64,000 nt of DNA from Coturnix japonica (lineage: Eukaryota > Chordata > Aves > Galliformes > Phasianidae), in assembly GCF_001577835.2 (NCBI RefSeq), contig NC_029542.1:3209336-3273335 (forward strand), written 5' to 3'. Positions 45,107-57,020 of the stretch are shown here, in pieces. How positions within the stretch are numbered: the stretch's first letter is position 1; each line of letters begins with the position of its first letter. The position numbers and the translations under genes are program-made. The notes under the pieces are model-generated. The model did no database searches. It worked only from the letters and a program-made list of their open reading frames with translations, and was not told the DNA's origin.

Positions 45107-47018
45107 TTTAAAAGCCACATCAAGGTCCTGTTAAGCTTTGTGGTGACTGTTCAGCTTATTGCCAATGAGTGCATTTATTTGGACGACATCACAAGGAAAT
45201 GTGAAATGGAGCAGAGATTAAAGCACGGGTGGATTTTGAAAAATGTAGCCAGTGGTTTAATGCAACCAGGTGGAGACTGTCCAGTGCTTGGAGCTTTCTA
45301 GGCCCCTTTGTTAAACACTTCAGACTTTCCACTTCTTATTTGAAATGAAGCTTTTCCCCCCATTTTTCTTTGAGGTTGGTGGAGCTGGGCCAGCTTTCAC
45401 GAGCTCCGAATCGAGCTAATTGAAGTGCAGCTTTCTCAGCAGTATTGTGGCACACGCCTAAGACTCACATAGTTTAGTAACCTCCAAAGATCTGCCTAAA
45501 ACCTATGTGTTGGTCCTTCATCTCTGCTTTACGTGATTCCCTGCTCATTTTGTTTCTTCCTTTTGTCTTCCTTATGTGGGTTTGCAGCCAGAGTTCCTGG
45601 CTCTTCTATTCAGAGCTAAGCCCATGAAAGCACTTTAAACAAGGCAAACACCCCTCAGCCATAGCAGGTTTACCACCCATCTAGAAAGAAACCTGCAGTC
45701 TAATTAAGCAGGGACTGCCACAGGCAGATTGCTCGTTTTTCCTCCTTGCTTTCATCCAAAATGTCCTTTGGATTAAACCAGGATCCTTCCCACACTCCTT
45801 TGGTGTTTCCCCCTCAGTATTTGGACATGATGAAACAGGATTAAACTGCTAATGCTGCAGCCAACAGTCCCATTACTTGATTATGCAGCACACACCCATA
45901 GGTGATCCCCCACCCCAACTCTCCAGGCCATCCTGAAGACTTTGGTTACACCAGACAGATGCCATATATTGACTTCTGTATGATTTTTGATATTTATTGC
46001 CACCTGCACCATGTGCCATCACTGTGGTGGTGATGGGAAGGGACCACTGGAAGGAGGTTTTTAAGGCAGGACTCCATTCAGGCTGTCCTCTGTGACTACT
46101 GCATACAAAACCATATTCATTTCTGCTCCAACAGGACTTGTGCCCGGACTGTTGTGTCCCTCTGATTGTCTGAGCATGGGACACAATCCATGTTTCATAT
46201 CCATGCTCAGATGCCCAAGTAAAGCAGGACTAGACTGTCTATACTGTCATCCTCTGCTGTAAGAATAACATTTAGCCCCTAGTCTCGAATTCAGTTCCAA
46301 GATAAAAAACAGCTCCACTTCTTTAGACTGCACAGACCTATAATAAGGGAACCTAAAATTCAATTGTCAGTATTTTTCTGAGAATCCAAAGGCCTCACGC
46401 CCTTTTACACAGTCAAAACGTTATTACAGGCTTGGCAAGAGGTTGGAGGACAGTCCAGAGCATTTCTAAGTGTGTACGGTTCAAATGCTGCTCGCCTCCG
46501 TCCATTGAGACTGCATGGCTGTCAACAATCTCTCGGCAGGAATCTTGCCTCACCCTGGAGAAAGGGAATGTTGAGTCCTTGGCACAGAAAAATCCCGTGA
46601 GCTGTGCAGGAATCAAAGCAACCCTGCTAAGGGAAAAAAACACCAGTAAATCTTTGCACGTGTTGAGTGAGACGGCAAAAAAAGAGGCACTAAATGAAAT
46701 CAGAAAAGATGTCTGAGGATGTGTCAGTCGGTCTGCAGGGTATCTGTGCCCTTTGCAGGTTTGCAATGAGGATTCCTTCTGATGGTTCGAATCCAGCAAT
46801 TGCAGTGACTCACTGAGATAGGATTTCAAACACCTCGAGCCTTTCAAGGGTGAAGTCATTTCCCCTCTCGCCCCCCTCCTCAAATGCACATATAGTCCTC
46901 TGGAAGGTTTTTTTCCCTGTGGATAGACCATCTTCCCAAAGCTAGAAGGGAAAAAAATAGAAAAAGCAAAGAAAAAAAGCAGGAGACGTTTCAGAGGTGA
47001 AACTGGCCAGCTGGCAGT

Positions 47019-47028
47019 TGATTTATGA
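47019..47028 (+). promoter_or_regulatory. PBX-HOX composite site TGATTTATGA
   Basis: An isolated match to the composite, followed within 35 nt by TTTATCTTAAAG. It is listed because the same word recurs in the cluster; in this repeat-poor flank it could be chance. Confidence 0.2.
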
Positions 47029-48169
47029 AGTGCTGAAAAGCATCTTCGAAGCTGTCATTTATCTTAAAGCTCTCAGCCTAAATAAACAAAGAACCCCCCT
47101 TCCTAATTATAGTTACAGTAGAAATAACCCCAAAGCCTAATAGCTGGCATCTGAAAGCAGCACCCTCCAGACGTCCAGCCCGCAGATGCACCCTAGTGGA
47201 TCAATGCTCTGAGCCCTTCCTGGATCCAGCTAACCTGGCCCTTCTCTCCCTTGCTTTCTGAAAAGGAAACCAAATCAAAAGCAACAGGGAAAACAAATCA
47301 AAAGCAACAGAGCCATCTCAGTTGTGCTGAGGAATTGCAGATCCACAGGCTGCTGGGAAAGAAAACTTTACCTTTGAATTACACTAGATTCTCCCCCAGC
47401 AGCAAAAGTGCTCCCATGATTCTGTTTTTAATATTGATTGATATTGCATTTCATTCCTCTCACTTGCTGCACTGTATGCTGTGTTCACCAGCCCACTGTT
47501 TCAGCTAAGAAAGGAAAACCAGCCTTCTCTAGATGCTGATTATCTGTTTTGTTTGGGTTTTTAGTTCTCCATCATGCTGATGTCTTTACAAAGAGGGTAA
47601 AAATCCACACCAGAAGGAGCTCTGCCTACTGTCTAGAAATGGACAAGGTATGGGAACGTCGTGGCAGCTGCCTCTTCAGTGTCAGAAGAGATCCTGCTGT
47701 ATGGGCCTCAGCATCACTCCACAGAGACACGCAGAGCAGGAACCAGCCTGTTAAAATTCCTTTGGGGGCCTGATTTTCCTCTTGCTCTCATTGCAACAAG
47801 AGTTCACTGTTGGAGCTGGACTCAGAGCCAGGGCAAATAATCAGAGCTCTACTGAAGGAAACAGAATTGCTCCAGCTTGTACCAGCTGCAGACATGCCAG
47901 GGTAGGAATATGCCATTATAAAAAGAGACAGGAAAAGCTCTGGTGTGTCCACACTACTCATTGCTCTACCTTCTCTAATGACATTTTGCTTACATTCCCT
48001 GCCAGACTGTGAATATTGGAAAGTCTTTTCTCACGTGTCACTGTTCACAAATTAACAATCATTTAACGACCTTCCTTGGTATGTATTGAATTATACAAAG
48101 ATGAAATGCAATCAGAAGATAAATCCTGCTTTTCTCTGGTAAGTTTTGGACACGATACCTGTATTTTTG

Positions 48170-48305
48170 TGATTTTATAATTGCAAATGGAAGGCCAGGT
48201 AAAGTTACTCGTAAGTGTCTGGCAAGCTTACCTGGGAAACATATCCAAATCTGCTGAGTTCCAGCCCAGTGCTCTATCCATTAGGCTTCACCACCAGCAC
48301 AGCTT
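48170..48305 (-). mobile_element. tRNA-derived SINE relic (CORE/MIR-like)
   Basis: On the minus strand a tRNA-like head reads AATGGATAGAGCACTGGGCT (A-box-like), then GGAACTCAGCAGATTTGG, and a tail-like ACTTACGAGTAACTTTACCT that resembles the AAGTCACTTAACCT core of CORE-SINEs. It is strongly diverged and lacks clear target-site duplications, so it is probably old. The family is uncertain. Confidence 0.4.
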
Positions 48306-48439
48306 GCTGCAAATTTGTGAATGTGAGGAATATTAAAAGCATTTGAAAGGACAACAATCAAACTTGTTGTAAGAGTCCATCTTATGTAAGAAAAAGAAAG
48401 GGAGTATTGATTTGGATCGCTGAGGTGACAGAGAACATG

Positions 48440-48925
48440 AACCCTACCCTAAACCTAACCCTAACCCTAACCATAAACCTAGCTCTAAAACTACCCTAAC
48501 CCTAAACCTATCCCTATCCCTAACCCTAATCATAACCCTAACTCTAACCCTAACCCTAACCCTAACCCTAACCCTAACCCTAACCCTAACCCTAACCCTA
48601 ACCCTAACCCTAAACCCCATCCCCATCCCCATCCCCATCCCCATCCCTATCCCTATCCTATCCCTATCCCTATCCCTATTCCTAATCCTATCCTAATCCC
48701 TATCCCTATCCCTATCCCTATCCCTAACCCTAACCCTATTTCTGTCCCTAATTCGAACCTAACTCTAACCCTACCCTAACCCTAACCCCATCCCTAACCC
48801 TAACTCTATTCCTAACCCCTAAGCTCTAGCCCTAACCCTAACCCTAACCCTAACCCTAACCCTAACCCTAACCCTAACCCTAACCCTAACCCTAACCCTA
48901 ACCCTAACCCTAACCCTAACCCAAA
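48440..48925 (-). repeat. Interstitial telomeric sequence (TTAGGG)n with variant blocks
   Basis: About 486 bp of CCCTAA repeats on the + strand. Two long near-perfect blocks, about 48542-48614 (around 12 units) and 48828-48922 (around 15 units), flank a degenerate centre. The centre has runs of CCCCAT (48614-48645) and CCCTAT (48646-48722) plus mixed units. Homogenised variant blocks like these are typical of proximal telomeric variant repeats. Read left to right the C-rich strand orientation is that of a left chromosome end. The Val/Arg open frame on the minus strand here is an artefact. Confidence 0.97.
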
Positions 48926-50865
48926 TCCAGTTGAATGCAGTCGACCATGGTTAGAGAACCAGCACAAGAAGACAGAGACTGGTTATTATGTATAACCAGA
49001 AGGGTTTGGCATTACCAGAAAAAGGGTCCAGCAGAAAGAAAATGGGAAGGCATCCAAATCTGGTCGTGAGCTCTTCTCATCAAGAGCAGTCTAATTCAAA
49101 TTAAAACCAGGCTAGTTCTTATTCCCAGCCATTGAATGCCCTCAATCCACCCATCAGGAATGGTCCCCAAAGAATGTGGTCAAAAGCCAACTTTGGAGGT
49201 CTCTGGACCAGGAGGGCCAAGAATGGAAGAGGTCATACGAGTTCTGTATTGTTTCTGGATAAGAATAAACTCTTTCAGGGGCTTCGTCAGAACCATGAGG
49301 ATGCAGAATCACCCAGACCCAAGAACAAGTGCCAAAGGAAAGGTTTCCTCACATTTCTTGTCAAGGTTATAGCATTACTACTGTCTGTATAATGCAAATA
49401 GATGAGGGATTGCCACCCATCTTCTTCAGGTGCAGAAAACAATACATGAGCAAACCTATATTCTGAGTAGAGGTATTTGCCAGTATCACTTTAACCTCCC
49501 AAAGCAGCTGCATATTTCTCTGTTCCTGCTCTGTTTGAACACATTCTTACCCTCATCTCTCAGCTCTGCTTTCTGGGAGAGCAAGAACAGCCTCTTCTTT
49601 GCCAACGTCCAACCTTGTAATCTCGGTTTCTCCGAACTGCATGAGATTAAACACTTGGGTCTATCAGCATTACTAAGACCCTCCTTACCTTTGATCAATT
49701 TATAGCTCTTCTTTGTACCTTCTCCAGATTTTGTAAATCAGATAACTCCTCGTATCTAGCAGATAAGTGAGTGAGTCCAGATGCACCAGACTCACCAAGA
49801 GACTAGAGGAGATAATGGTAGGGATTCCACATGCATGAAACCTGGATCCTTGTCTAGTGGGAGATATCAGTGTTTTGGGACCTGTTAATTGTTGTGTTTT
49901 TTTTTTAAGGACAGCATTGTATATCAGATTGGTTTTGATCAGAAGCCACAAATGCATATTTAATGGGAGAATAAAGGGGAGGGGAGAAAAGAGACAGACA
50001 CGAATGAGGAATGGAAGGTATTTCAGAGAGATGGGATGCATTCAGCTGTCACTCTTTTGAGAGGGATGCATTGCACAGCTTGCTTCAGAATACACTTAGA
50101 TCTGTTGGTATTGAATTGCACCTGCTGCGGGTGGGTGCAAAAATGGGAAGGGAAAAAAGAGAGAAAGAAAAAAGAGAAGAAAAAGAAAGATAAATGGAAA
50201 GAAAAGAAGGATAAAAGGCAAAAAGCTGCATTTTGCAAAGTCATCTTGGACTTTTTTGATTGCTTCAGTCTGTTACTGGGGTTTTTTTTTGCGACAGGTC
50301 AGCCTGGCTATTACTGCATATAGGAAAAGCAGGAACTGCATCTCTTCACCCAGAAGAAACAGAAGGAGGGAATTATCCTGGGCTCAACTGAAAGTGCAGC
50401 CAGCAGAAATTTGTGTCTGTTTTTTCCTCCAGCTGTGAGCCATCTGTACTTATCTTTCTTTTTTTCTTCTTCTTCTTCCCCCCCCTTCTTCCCCGTAATA
50501 AATTGAGAGCTCCGAGGGGTGAGAACAGTGCAAGGCAGAGAAACAGATTTCCAGGTTGCCACCAAGAAGTGTTTCAAATGGATCAAATGATGAAGGAGGA
50601 AGCTGGCTACTCCTCACAGCCGATGTAACAAGCAGCAAGGCAGTGACACGTCACCTGGTAGCAATATGAGCTATAGGGAGGGGGACAGGAAAAGAGACAT
50701 TTGAAAGCACTTTCTGCAGGTTTGGAGCCAAGAGACTCTGTTACATTCAGGTTGTGAAGATGGGGCTGCAGGAGAAACATCTGCCTGCTGGTGGGTTTTA
50801 TATGTTCTTTAAGGCGCCTCATTCTGGGTCCTGAAACAAATGGGGTCAAATTCAGCCTTGACACG

Positions 50866-50909
50866 TTGGTATTTCAGCCTTCACATCTTGGTATTTCAAC
50901 CTTCACATG
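50866..50909 (+). repeat. 22-bp tandem duplication
   Basis: TTGGTATTTCAGCCTTCACATC at 50866-50887 is followed immediately by a near-identical copy (two differences) at 50888-50909. Confidence 0.85.
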
Positions 50910-53049
50910 GGGTCTTTGTGGGCTGTTTCTTGGCTATGGACAGTAACAGGCAGAGCAGGTGGAAATGAAGAATTTGCACTGGTGTGAATGTAAGAATTAA
51001 TAAGTGTGCAATGGGTTTGAAAGTTATTGGATGAAGTGATCTTAGCTTTTAGACACAAAGTAGATCCTATGTTTCACAGCTCAGCACAGCTTTGTGCCTG
51101 CTGGATGTAGCTTAAATCCTCAGGGTCGTGCTGGGAGACAGCCTAAACCTGGGCTCTGAAGCTCATGGGAAGGGGAAAGCCTCAGCTTAGCATGCATCCA
51201 CTCTCTTGTTCATGCAATGCAAAGGAATCGGATACAGATGAGGCCAACTGTCCCACAGCTCAATCCATTAGCAGATAGTCTAAGGTCAGCTCTTTCTAAA
51301 TACTCTGCAGATCTCGGAGTCTGAGTGAAAGCTGGCCTAACAGATGGCTGTGTGGACAGAAAGAGTGTGAGTCACATCTGCTTTTAAGCCCACCCTTTGT
51401 GTCCCTGAAGAGATGAAGCCACTTCTGCTTCACCTGATCATCAGCTACCTCGTAAAGATGCTGAGGCTGCAGCTCCTCCATTGCATCTCACCTTACAGTG
51501 TCACAGCCCTTTGTTCAGGATGCTGATCGGGCAGCACTTGACATCTGCATCACACAGGTATAAGCTGGAGCTACTGGAGATCAGATCCTCCAGTTTTGCT
51601 ACAGTACCTTGATATATGATATATACAAAGGAATGCAATGCTCCTCCAAGGTATGGCCATCCTCAAACCCATGCATTTCTTTCAAGGGAATGCCAAACAT
51701 TTCTGAACCTGAAATCGCAGCAGCCTCCCTTTAGATCAAATGATTTGCTGAGTGTTTCCAGGGGGCTGACTCAGTAACTTTGTGAAATCACAAATGCCAC
51801 GCTCTCCTGTGTTGACAGACAGAGGAATAGCAGATTATGGTCCTCCTTGTTCACCAAAAGAAACCTTATCTGTGATCCTACAGTTACCCTGAACAAACGC
51901 AAGGCCTTTCTGGGGGGAGATGTGTGTGTTCTGTTAATTGCATATTTTGCCGAGATGAAAGGTCTCAGCATCTCTCAGTAACTTCCTCTGCTTCCTTTTG
52001 TTCTCCAGAAGCCTCATTTTTTCCCTCCTAATATTTATTCATGAGGATTTTTGCTTTCAGAAGCTTTCGAGCAGCTGCTCCTGGTCTGATGGAATTCACT
52101 CAGCAGCAGAGATGTCTTTTCATCTGTTCAGCGCGGCCAGCTTCACCATCGATAAGCATCTGCTTCTCTGGACAGGGCTCCAGCTTCAGCAGCATTAATA
52201 TGCATTTTGTGGAGTGAACACGTGCACAATCTGCAGGCTGAAGCATCCGCATAGTTTGGCACATATGCACACCTGCATGCAAAGAGCATCTTCTCAAACT
52301 TTGGTATCCACAAGGCAGATGTGGATTCAGGAACTGCAGTGAATACTGTATACATAGTATTACATCCCATTACCTGCTTTTGGACTCTTGGCTGCTTTGG
52401 TATTACAAGAAGAGAAGTTGATCTTTGGCATAGCTCCAAAGTTAGGATTTTAATAGTCCTTAGTCTGGATGTGAGTTGAATTTTGATGAATCAACCCTGG
52501 AAAGCATAAATGGGCTCCAGTTTTGTCTTGGCAAAGCAAAAAAGCTCCGTGCCTACAACTTCCCACCAGGAACTTCTCCCATAAGAAGGGACTGGAAGTT
52601 CTATTGTCATTACGTGATTAGTAATGCAATAATACGAGGGCAGTTTTCACCTTCTATACAGCTGTGCTCATTTCAGCACACACTACTGAACACATCTGTG
52701 CACTGTGAACGTTGCAGCTGATTTTGCACACACAAAACATCTCATTTCCTCAGCACATCTGGCAGCTGGAGGAGCAAACCACCTGCTGTGCAAAGGTGCC
52801 AGCTACATGAAGGGAAAGGGAATGTGCAAGTCAGGAAGGGGTGAGGGCAGATGTAAAGCAGAGGATATGGATATGGGCTGTGTCATCCAGCATCTCAGCA
52901 TCTTATTTTCTGGAGATTTTACATCTCTTTAGCTCAGATAGGCATCCTGGTGTCATTTCCAGGAATTTCCAGTGAATTTTGCAATTTCAAGGCACAAAGA
53001 AAGTGGGGGATGAGGCTGGAGTTTCATCAATACCAGTAGCCTTGAGTGT

Positions 53050-53250
53050 GGAAGGGGAAGGGAAGGGGAAAAGGAAGGGGAAGGGGAAGGGGGAAGGGGA
53101 GGGAAGGGAAGGGAAGGGAAGGGAAGGGAAGGGAAGGAAGGGAAGGGAAGGGAAGGGAAGGAAGGGAAGGGAAGGGAAGGAAGGGAAGGGAAGGGAAGGG
53201 AAGAAGGTAAGGGAAGGGAGGGAAGGGAAGGGAAGGGAAGGGAAGGGAGA
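53050..53250 (+). repeat. (GGGAA)n polypurine microsatellite
   Basis: About 200 bp of GGGAA/GGAAG units with a few insertions, purine-only on the + strand. Lys/Gly/Arg- and Ser/Leu/Pro-rich open frames across it are artefacts. Confidence 0.97.
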
Positions 53251-54374
53251 GACTCCAACTTTTCACAACTAGCTTCAAGAGTGGAATCTTTAGTTAGTAT
53301 CTAGTGCAGGACAAAAAGATCAGTTCCACCCTTCCGAAATGGAACCCATCAGTGCATCATTCAGTTTTCTCGTTTGCACTGGAAAATAAACCTGTCCCTT
53401 GTCAGAGAATTTTGGTGTGGAAGACTGAATTACAGATGTTTCATGACTTCATCAGAAGTTTTCATTGGAGCCAGGAGAACCAGTATGAGAGATCCACAGA
53501 TCCCTGTCAGTGTGGAGATGTCCTCGAGGGAATCCAGAGCTCTGCAACAACTGCTTTCAGAAGGAAATCTGTGGAGCTGCAGAGCTTATATATTGGGGCA
53601 ATGGCCAGAGTCTCTGCCTTGCCTGCCAGGCCTTCCATCTGGACGTGTCAGAGAGCACTGGGGATCCACTGAGCCAGAGACAGATGCGGTGAAGAGGGAG
53701 CAATGTTTCACCAGTCTGTCAACATGTCATTAAGCTCTCATGAGGGAACATAGAGCAGAGAGGTGTGGGGAGGAGGGGGGAGATGCCGAAGGGGAAGAGA
53801 CAGAGAGAGAAAGAGGGGAAGAGAATATGATGGAGTATTGGAGAGATGGAGAGGTTGGTGCCAATGCCATGTAAATCACTGCCAAGGGGAGAGCTCCATC
53901 AAACACAAGGCCAGTACTATAAATCAGTCCATAATTAGGTGTAAAGAGAAGGCTTTAACATCCTCATCAAATTGATTAATACATCTCGTGGCTCAGGACA
54001 GATGTAGATGGTGTTTATGAACAACTGCAAAGCAGCCAAGGCTGTGTCTGGGGCAGAAGGAAAAGGGGTTGGGGGGAGGAGTAACAGATCTGCAAACAGA
54101 AGGTCTCCTTCTCCTTATTACAATGCTCCTGGGCATGGACTGAGGGTCTCCCCTGCCTCTCAGCTCATCTGTCTGCAGGCTTTGTGGAAATGAAGTAGTT
54201 AATGTTAGTACAGCAAGACAGCAGTGGAAAACCTTTATTTTAGGGGCTGGTCCCAAGCAGTCAATGCTAATGAGCATCTGCTTACTGGTTTGGGTACCAT
54301 TTTGTTTAGGTTAATATGAAAAATTACAGGTATACTTGGGTGAAGACAATGAGTAAGTTGGCTGTGAGAAAGTA

Positions 54375-54450
54375 GAGATCATAGAATAACCCGAGTTGGA
54401 AGGGATCCTCAAGGGTCACCAAGTCTACATAGAAGAGCATGGGAACTCAA
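54375..54450 (-). mobile_element. CR1 LINE fragment (3' region)
   Basis: TCATAGAATAACCCGAGTTGGAAGGG-type sequence followed by ATCCTCAAGGGTCACCAAGTCT matches the antisense of the avian CR1 3' region (sense strand carries CTTCCAACC and the terminal ATTCTATGA octamer). It is a short 5'-truncated copy. Confidence 0.75.
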
Positions 54451-56639
54451 CTCAGCAAATCTGCCACAGATTGCACATCCCAGCTAGGAGATCAGTAACA
54501 TAAAGAGCAGAAATGGGTGGGAAGGGTGTTCCCAGCATTGAGACCCTGATGAAAATGATGTGACAGCACTGGTCTGCAGGGTAAGGCCACGCTGTCAGTG
54601 CACTTGCTGCCTTGACGTTGTCAAATGAACACGCAGAGTGTGCAGGTGAGGTGGTCAAATGTGCACAGTGCTGAACATTTATCACACAGCTCTGCAACTC
54701 AGCCATTACTCATCACTTCTGCGTGTGTGACAGAAGCTGTGGAGTAGATTCAAGCTCCTTGGACCCTTCTGCTCAGTGCTTTCCTGCTCCTCTTTCCCCA
54801 TAGACGACACCAGCTGGCATTCAGAGACTATTCTGGGGTGCTGAGAGAGCCCTCAGCTTTCACTTCAGCTTGCCAGCAGGGATCCCCTTCTCCTGCTGGG
54901 GATGTTTGGTAGAAAGTCTGGGATTTGCAAGTGAGGTGTGTATGCTGGAGTGACAAGATACTTAACCCCTCAGCCCCTTGGAGTTACAGATGTGATATCG
55001 TGTGTATGTGTCAGGGAATAATTCAGAGGTGAAGGGGTTACATGAGCCAAACTTCCTCCGGATCCCTCCCTTTGAGGAGACACAGGTTGGTTTGATTCCT
55101 GTTACCAAACATTGCTTGCCTTAAGCCCTATTTTGAGCTGGAGTTGCTGTTTTATACAATATACTCAAAAACTTTCTTTAAAATAAAAAGGACAAGAAAC
55201 AGAAAAAATAGAGCTCTTTCTATAGAGACAGCACAAGCCTTATTTACTGGCAAGAAACACCCAAGAAAGGAACTCTTTATGGAGAAGTTTGAAACACCAC
55301 TGGTTCTGAGGACCTTTAACCTCTCCGTATTAATCCTGGCAGACAAAGACCTGGCCCATGTGTCATTATGGCAGAAGTGCAGGGACTCAATAGATATGCT
55401 CCCTGTGTGCACCAACGAACAGATCACAGGCTCCAGCCATCCAGCCCCAAGGAACGAGGCTCCAAAGGGATTCTGTCATCCTCAGTTTGGTGTGGTGAAG
55501 AACATAAGAGGCAATTACAGTCTTGGCAGTTATTTGACCACGCACCACAATGCATAAAATAGAAGGTCTATTAAGTAATAAAAGATCTGCTCAAAGGAAG
55601 AAAGGGATGGAATTTGGCATCTCCCATTTGCATAACCCAAGTATGACTCCAGGTACAACTGATGGTTGGAATTCCTGGTGGTCAGCTCTACAGCTGGTGT
55701 AAATCAGCATTGCTTTGCTAACTGAAACAGCTTCGGTCCATCATCTGAGCTAAGGATCTTCAAGCTGTACCTGTTCTGAGTCCCCTGCATAACTGAGACA
55801 ACGTTCCAGCAGCACAAATCAGCTTGATAAAGACCCAAGAGGTGAATAGCAAAGTCTTATCCTACTCACATGCAAGCCTTGAGAAATATAGGGGTTTAAA
55901 CATTCAAAAGGTGAATGAAAGGATTTCTTTGGACAGCAAAGTCCAGCGAGCAAGGGCCCCACTGTGGATTGTGCCTCAGCTGGAGTGACAGCTCAACGGA
56001 CAAGCAACTTTGTGTATCCTTCAGCCCTGTCAGGGAGCAGTTATTGATGAGTAAGGGCCATTCTTTAAGGCCTCTGCTCCAGCCCCTTCCTCTGGCTCAG
56101 GCCCCATTGTGGGTCGAGCCCAGGGAGCAGTTCACGAACCATGATAAGCCAAAAAAAAGAGAGAAAAAAAAGCCCATTTGTAGTGCAGGGAGAAGCCATT
56201 CCCAGTGGCTCCATCGGAGGAAGGCAAATGTGCATCGCACACAACAAGACGTGACCTTCAAGAACAAAGTTTATGTTCAGTTGTGCTATCTGTGATGTGA
56301 GCAAAACAGAAGGCTTCGTCCTGCAAAGTGCTGCTTGTCCTCGGTGATGCTCTGACCTCCTCACTCCTGAATTCAACTCTATATGATACTTTTCTTAATA
56401 ACTCAGGCAATGGAATAGTGCATACAGAAGGGAAACTGAGGTGCAGGCCATTTAGAGAGCAGGGTCTGGATTCAGAAAAGTCTTTGACCAGAAAGGAATA
56501 AGGCAATAAAGGTACATACAATATAACTCACAATGTGAGCAAGGAAGCAGATTAACAGGAAAAGGTGTAGCATCACCATTGATCCAAAATGGGAGAGGCA
56601 TGAATCAATTTATGTCAGGCTTGAGAAACACAAAGAAAC

Positions 56640-57020
56640 CTCTTCACCCTCCTTGGTCTTAACAAGGGCCTCAGCTGGTCCAGTTTTGGACATCACGAGA
56701 CAATAATCTAAAGGGAGAGTAACAACTTCAGGGCTAGAAAACATGACCTACATGGAGAGACCAAGGGAGGGGACCTGTGGAGAGATTTATCAATCTAAAA
56801 GAATGCTAAATGCTGACCCAAAAAGGAAGGGAATAAACCATTCCCTGCATTCACTGAGGATTGGACAAGGGGTAGAGTTCAAACTGTAGGATGTGAGATT
56901 GAGATTAGGCATGAGGGAAAACTTCCTAACAGAAAGGATGATGAAACTCCATGTCCTGCCAGAGAGGGATGTGAGATCCCCATCACTGGGTGGCTTTTGA
57001 ACACAAGTTCAATGTCTGGC
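56640..57020 (+). mobile_element. Ancient CR1-like LINE fragment
   Basis: In the + sense, CCAGTTTTGGACATCACGAG, GGGCTAGAAAACATGACCTA, then GAGGGAAAACTTCCTAACAG and GAGATCCCCATCACTGGGTG follow the order of the 3' coding and untranslated region of older amniote CR1/L3-like elements. It is diverged and lacks a clear terminal octamer array, so it is much older than the 54375 copy. It encodes no intact protein. Confidence 0.65.

Larger units (their letters stand above)
31901..48430. other. 3' flank of HOXB1, proximal part
   Basis: No coding gene is recognised. From 31.9 to about 37.5 kb the sequence resembles the cluster interior (CpG present, conserved-looking blocks). From about 38 kb CpG becomes scarce and the texture is ordinary intergenic DNA, with A/T-rich unique sequence and only small tandem duplications. 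None of the short open frames resembles a known protein. Confidence 0.65.

Noticed and set aside
48444-48644. Val/Arg-repeat open frame over the telomeric array
   Set aside because: Periodic translation of TTAGGG repeats, not a gene.
52953-53278. Several overlapping low-complexity open frames
   Set aside because: They are translations of the (GGGAA)n microsatellite.
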